Source of the DNA: Aporrectodea caliginosa
Taxonomy: Eukaryota > Annelida > Clitellata > Crassiclitellata > Lumbricidae
Reading direction: 5' to 3'
Assembly: GCA_020284085.1 (NCBI GenBank)
Contig: JACEVL010000158.1
Span: 1,326,782 to 1,390,781, forward strand
Length of the DNA stretch: 64,000 nt
This document shows, in pieces, positions 59,390 through 64,000 of the stretch (position 1 is the stretch's first letter; every line of letters begins with the position of its first letter). Made by a program: the position numbers and the translations under genes. The notes below the pieces were generated by a model. That model worked only from the letters and a program-made list of their open reading frames with translations. It was not told where the DNA came from and did not search any database.

Positions 59390-59985
59390 TTAATCAATTG
59401 TGTTTGCGGTCGGAGATAGATAGCACCAATTGTGTGCGATGCTTGTCACAGCCCGATCGACCCAAAGCTCCTCGACTCGTCGTCTTTAGGTGTGGAATTG
59501 GAATTTGTTGTTATGATTATAATAGTGATTTGACGATTTCTTGTCATTGTGCAATAGATAATTACATCACAAGAGATGAGCAAATTCTTTGTCGGTCATC
59601 TTTGGAAAGTATTATAAGGTACAGAAGACTTCGGAATGTTTCCCGAATTTGTTCGTGTGTGGGATGTTCCTCGAACTCCTTAGCACAGAGCTGGAATTTG
59701 GCCCAGATGATGCAACTCTCGAGGATGGAGCTCTCACTTGACCACAGTTTAAGCTATTGCTTCAGTCACCTGTCGAGACGAATGCAGAGGTTTCTCAATT
59801 CACTGCTATAAAGTTGAAACAAATGGCTTCCAGTTTTTCGTCGTCAAAAAGAAGACTCTGATCTAGAATGTGGCAGACGATCTCGATAGTCAGGTTGTCG
59901 CGGAGGTACTTTCCGCACTCCTGAACGAGTCTTGGAGCATGTATTTCTATGGGTATACAGCAAAGGCATGGCTGTATTTTACGTT
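59390..59985 (-). pseudogene. BTB/BACK-domain (BTBD3/6-like) gene relic
   Basis: Minus-strand pieces in three frames follow the order of BTBD proteins. FAVYP-stop-KYML is the end of the BTB domain. PRLVQECGKYLRDNLTIE then IVCHILDQSLLFDDEKLE are the start of BACK. ESSILESCIIWAKFQLC and YLIILSKMTDKEFAHLL are its later helices. KTTSRGALGRSGC suggests the following linker. Stops and frame changes occur between pieces. No introns are visible, so it could be a processed pseudogene or a decayed exon cluster. The plus-strand frame at 59344-59811 is its shadow. Confidence 0.65.
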
Positions 59986-60084
59986 GCCGTCACACTCTCG
60001 CAGCAAAGGAAGCCAAGCAAATGAAGGAGTTTAACCAAGGCAAAAGATTTAATATGAGACAAAAAGTTCAAATGTGTGTGCAGT

Positions 60085-60375
60085 AGAACCCCTAAGGGGA
60101 TAGTATAAAGGATAACGCTCTTGCCTGAAGTGCTCACCGACTCAGTTCGACTCCCGTAAGGCACCCTGTGTTTAGCTCAGCCTTCCTTCCCTAGGTGGCA
60201 GCGAAAAGTACAATGAGCTTACGCCTTGCATGGATGAAACTTGGTTGATTTATGTCTTCTGTGATTTGTGTTCTTGTGAATTGTTTAATCGTCATTACAT
60301 GTACATTGTACAATTGTACATGTGCAGCGCAGTGCGTTTGTCAGGCGCTTCATTAAAGAATAAAATTATTGTATT
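60085..60375 (+). mobile_element. tRNA-derived SINE
   Basis: A-box-like TAGTATAAAGG (60101-60111) and B box AGTTCGACTCC (60144-60154), then a 170-bp body and a tail GTCAGGCGCTTCATTAAAG ending in ATTATTGTATTATTAG. Different head and body from the SINE at 8150, but again a GGCGCTT-type retroposon tail. Confidence 0.6.
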
Positions 60376-62084
60376 ATTAGTCAATCAGTTCTTGTCTAAA
60401 CTATGTTAGCCCTTCCACTCATACCACCTGAAGAGTCATCGGCGCAAACTTCTTTAAGGCAGCATAATTCTATGTCTCTAATAATTAATCTGACTGTTAA
60501 GCATTTAATATTTCAAGTCTTGAGCTGGATGTATGTCTTCCCAGCGTTATGAACATTTTAAAATACCTGCACATTGTTCGTCTTACATGTATAAGACGCT
60601 CGAACGTAAACAAGACTCGTTACAAGGCGAGTTGGCCTACTCAGAATTTTGCTTACGGTCTTACATTACGATCAATCTGGTCCCTGTCTAAATGTAACAT
60701 GAAGAAGGCCTTCGCAGCGCAGAACAGTTTAAGCTAAATACGTTAGCACACTTGCTAATACCGTCTCAACAGTCACAGGCATAAACATCTTTAAGTCAAC
60801 ACGGCTTTTTAATGATCTGTGTGCTAAACATTTAATTTGTCAACGGGTATGTATTGTACACTTGTGTCACATTACGCAAGTAATATTCTACTAGTTGTCA
60901 AATTTTTCACGCTGTCCACAATAAATTTTGTAAATAAATGCCCCAAGTAAAATATGGCATTAGATGACTAGTAATCACTTAGTTATCCAGCACAATAACA
61001 ACTTCTTATTGAATTATATATTCAAAACTTAACTGAGTAAACTGATTGCGTCTTGACAGATCACTTAATTTACTTTGTTTTGTGCGTAGGACAAATTATG
61101 GAACCGAAATAAATCTGTTATTTGGTCATGTCAGCTACATCTAAAAATTACACTGGGCAACAAGCATTTTGCTACTGGGATTCTAACACATGTTCCGAAC
61201 TAAATTGGACATGCTGATTCCAAATCCGAAAGCCTTTTTTGTCTATCACGTCCAGATTTTAAGTTATAGGGTTTATGGGATCCTTTCAGTTGTATAATGT
61301 ATATGCTCACCTTAATAAATTCGACAGGCTGAATCCAAATCCAAATTTGTCTATTACGCCCAGTTTTTAAGTTATAATTATGTTTTGCAGATGATCTGTA
61401 TGAGTCACATGAGCCTCAAATGGCTGCAGAAGAGCCTCATCAATTTGACTCGTGCGAGACTTGTTATTATCAAAGTGGAAAGCAGAAGTGTTAGGTGCAA
61501 GACTCAAGCAATACTCTAGGTATTTAAAGAGCAGTGAATTATCCTGAGCTTGTAGAGAAATTTTGAGGGCATATGTGTTATTGGGTGCTAGGATATCACT
61601 GATGTGGCATTTCTACACTTTCAACCCAATCTGGGCGATGTCAGCGATGAGCATGAGGGACAGGTTCCATCAGGTTCCATCAGAATATAAAGATGATGGA
61701 AAGCGGATATCAGAGGACGTTAAATCATAGCATGATGAGAGACTATTGTTGATTCTGGCAACGAGAGCCTTACAAACGCAAAAGCAAAAGCCTTAATCAG
61801 TTTTGAACACTTTGCTTTCACTTATATCGATTTGGATGAACGTGTAAAATTATTATTTGCAGAAGGAAAGTTTAAGCTTCAAACGCTGGATTCGATCATA
61901 AAATGTAATGTTGTTCAAATTGATCCTTCTCTGGATATCACTTTAAGACCTTAACGACGACCATGTATTAAAAGTGACTGGGAAACCATTGCAGCTCGTC
62001 GTTAAAGTGTTAGGGAACCTTAAGCTTTCAACCAATAATAAGACAGCGCATTATTAGGTCACATCCTAATCGTATACTCGTAAT
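60376..62084. other. No gene recognised
   Basis: 60400-60500 and 60745-60840 look like diverged copies of one block (GTCATCGGCGCAAACTTC / GTCACAGGCATAAACATC). An open stretch of about 70 codons at about 61740-61953 (SLTNAKAKALISFEHFAF) has no recognisable homology. Confidence 0.35.
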
Positions 62085-62440
62085 CGTAAACTCGGAACTT
62101 CTACAGCGCCCACAAAAGCGAAGTCGCGGGAACCAGCTTATTCACAGGCGCTCAATCAAAAAACAAAATCGATAGGCAGGGGGTCAAAATCCAGAGAGTC
62201 AGGCAGGCAGACAGGCAGGCGGCTAAGGTGGATGGTGTTTGGTGTTCAGACGGCGAGGTAGGCAGGTAGTGTTGGATTCAGGATAGGATTTGTCAAAAAG
62301 CAGTGTTTTCAGTTTCGAGTGAAAGACCTGTGGAGAGATAGTGAGAGGTGGAGTTTTGGTGACTTCGTAGGATGGATCGGATATTTGTCGTAGTGCTGGC
62401 GGAAGTTTGTTCCAAAGAGGTGGAAATCCTAGCACTCAGC
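62085..62440 (-). mobile_element. L2/CR1-like LINE 3' end
   Basis: Minus frame 62223-62435 reads GFPPLWNKLPPALRQI then FHSKLKTLLFDKSYP, an L2/CR1 RT C-terminus, followed by CGCTGTAGAAGTTCCG and a CGATTACGA repeat tail as in the tiny insertion at 45244. Confidence 0.75.
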
Positions 62441-63002
62441 GGAAACTGATCATGTGGAATGGACCTGTAATTCCATTTGATTAAAAATATAATTTTTAAT
62501 TATGCATTTGATTTCTGAACGCGTAAGATATCTTTGTTCTTAGTGTGTAACTTTTCTTCTTTCATTTGGATTTCTAGGTGAAACTAAGATTATCAGAGCG
62601 CGAACTTCCTGCAAATAAGAAATTGGCGAAGATGGCTTAGACTGACATAAGGGTAGTCGTACCCGGACATAGCAAATGAGGGTTCTATAATAGTCTGGCT
62701 AGAGCAGTTGTGCAAATGCAGAATTGTGATAATACAATTAAAATATGGGGAATATACATGCATTACATTATGAAAAAATTACAAAAGCCTAATTGTAAAA
62801 TAATCGTATCGCTGTCCAGTGTCCAAATAAGTAAAAGGGTCCTCTCAAGCAAAGCATTAAAGTAAAAGGCAAAGTTTGAAAGTTTGTGTAAGCTTATACG
62901 TTGACAACTCGTGTATAAATAATGGAATCAAACATTCAACTTAGCAGAAACTGAAGTACGGATGAATAGGCTTAATATATAACATTTGAAACTATTATAT
63001 TT

Positions 63003-63080
63003 CTTGATAATATACGCTTTCGTCATAGTCATAATCGTCATCATCGTCATAATCATCTTTCTCATCATCATCATCGTTAG
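63003..63080. repeat. TCA/TCG trinucleotide repeat
   Basis: Imperfect TCATAA/TCGTCA array. Confidence 0.85.
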
Positions 63081-63523
63081 CATTTTGTGGTGATGAAACA
63101 AAATAAATCATTACATTTTTTTTGCAATGTTGCTCTTTTTCATGTTATTTCATGTGCTCTGTGTCCTCACTTATACTGTCTACCAGGCACAGGAGGATCT
63201 GCACTCGTCACCTATACAAAATGGAATTGAGTTTAAGGTATTGATGCATAACTATTCTCTAACAGGCTATGTTTCATCTGATCTGATAGAGCGTTTGGTC
63301 TCATGCCCCTCCATTTTCTTGTCAAAAATTTCTGTGCTCTACTCTACAAGGTGACTTCGTTATTTCACCAGCCCAGACTTCACCAGCATAGAAGTTTTGC
63401 AGTGGTCGGCTCATTCTCGAGAAATAAGATACCTAACAACCTGTGACATGAGCTTCTCGACCTTTGTCTCTTTTCCACAAGCGCTTCAATATCATTTTCT
63501 TTGATTGTGGTTTTATTGTGCTA

Positions 63524-64000
63524 TGTCGGTGTCACGACCCTGGCGCACCCTAGCGATAGAAGGCCCTGATCGTGATAAATTACGACGGTGAGAGCGAGGG
63601 TTTTTATAATCTTTAATATAAAAGTATAACGGCAGAGATATATATACAACAAACTCTCGAGGCACACTCGGCGTATTATTGTAAGCTGACGACTTCCAGC
63701 GTTTCTAAGCGTTCTCGGCCTAAGCTGAATGCTGGAACGTTCTCTTGATTCAATTTTACTTAGCGCGATGATGTTACAGTTACAGCCTGCCAACGCCCGT
63801 AGTGTCCTCCTGCGGTCGGCCTTACAAGGCCTTATATACCGTTCGCTTATCTCTTTTACGACGCATCGGCCGTGGTAATAGAATGTCTGTCCTTTGAACA
63901 CGGGCGTATCGAATCGTCCTGAAGAATTGATTCTCTGCGGGTCGTCTTTGATTCCCTCTCACTGCTTGTCGGTGATGACGCCCGTGGGGAGTCGTTATCT
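63524..64000 (-). repeat. Probable minus-strand LTR, runs off the window
   Basis: Starts TGTCGGTGTCACGACC on the plus strand (minus-strand end GTGACACCGACA). Read on the minus strand it has a TATATAAGG TATA box (63829-63837), then a TTTAATATAAAAG-containing region near 63613-63625. No second copy is visible, so the LTR call rests on ends and promoter layout only. Confidence 0.35.

Noticed and set aside
59344..59811. 155-codon plus-strand frame
   Set aside because: Antisense shadow of the BTB/BACK relic, which has real protein similarity on the minus strand.

Overview
The window looks like nuclear DNA of a marine invertebrate, most likely a deuterostome (echinoderm, hemichordate or lancelet grade). 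The species cannot be fixed from sequence alone. The reasons are: no bacterial gene organisation; many nested eukaryotic transposons; tRNA-derived SINEs; L2/CR1-type LINE ends; a Ty3/gypsy element with integrase placed before reverse transcriptase (the Gmr1-like arrangement, known mainly from deuterostomes); and a family of intronless Mab-21/cGAS-like genes. Most of the window is mobile or duplicated DNA. Only two host genes look intact.

Positions 1-8150: a duplicated spacer carries two related non-autonomous LTR retrotransposons (407-2264 and 4136-7687) and a TIR transposon (2641-3756). The second LTR element encodes an unrecognised protein of about 638 residues. Positions 8150-12186: a tRNA-derived SINE, a retroelement coding remnant and a large TCTG microsatellite. 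Positions 12187-19951: an old long-TIR transposon split by a Gmr1-like element (12735-19395) with gag, protease, integrase, RT and RNase H still recognisable.

Positions 21928-51629 hold a minus-strand cluster of Mab-21-domain nucleotidyltransferase-like genes (cGLR-like), each with a long helical C-terminal extension. Copy 1 (21928-23331) is truncated. Copy 2 (29400-32257) has three frameshifts. A worn relic (37060-38035) and a C-terminal fragment (39208-40045) follow. Copy 3 (40838-43666) and a divergent paralogue (48759-51629) are intact. Copies 1-3 share upstream sequence, including an IRF-like GAAACGAAA motif. Fragments of a fibrinogen-related domain lie between copies. This looks like a birth-and-death innate-immunity cluster, in which paralogous empty sites date individual transposon insertions.

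Positions 51660-57306 are a nest of transposons: a LINE interrupted by a 1.9-kb TIR element that itself contains a 9-bp-TSD element; then a solo LTR with a tRNA-like module; then a long-TIR foldback element inside another TIR element. Positions 57307-64000 are mostly unannotatable. They hold a BTB/BACK-domain gene relic on the minus strand (59390-59985), a SINE, an L2-like LINE end and a probable minus-strand LTR running off the right edge.
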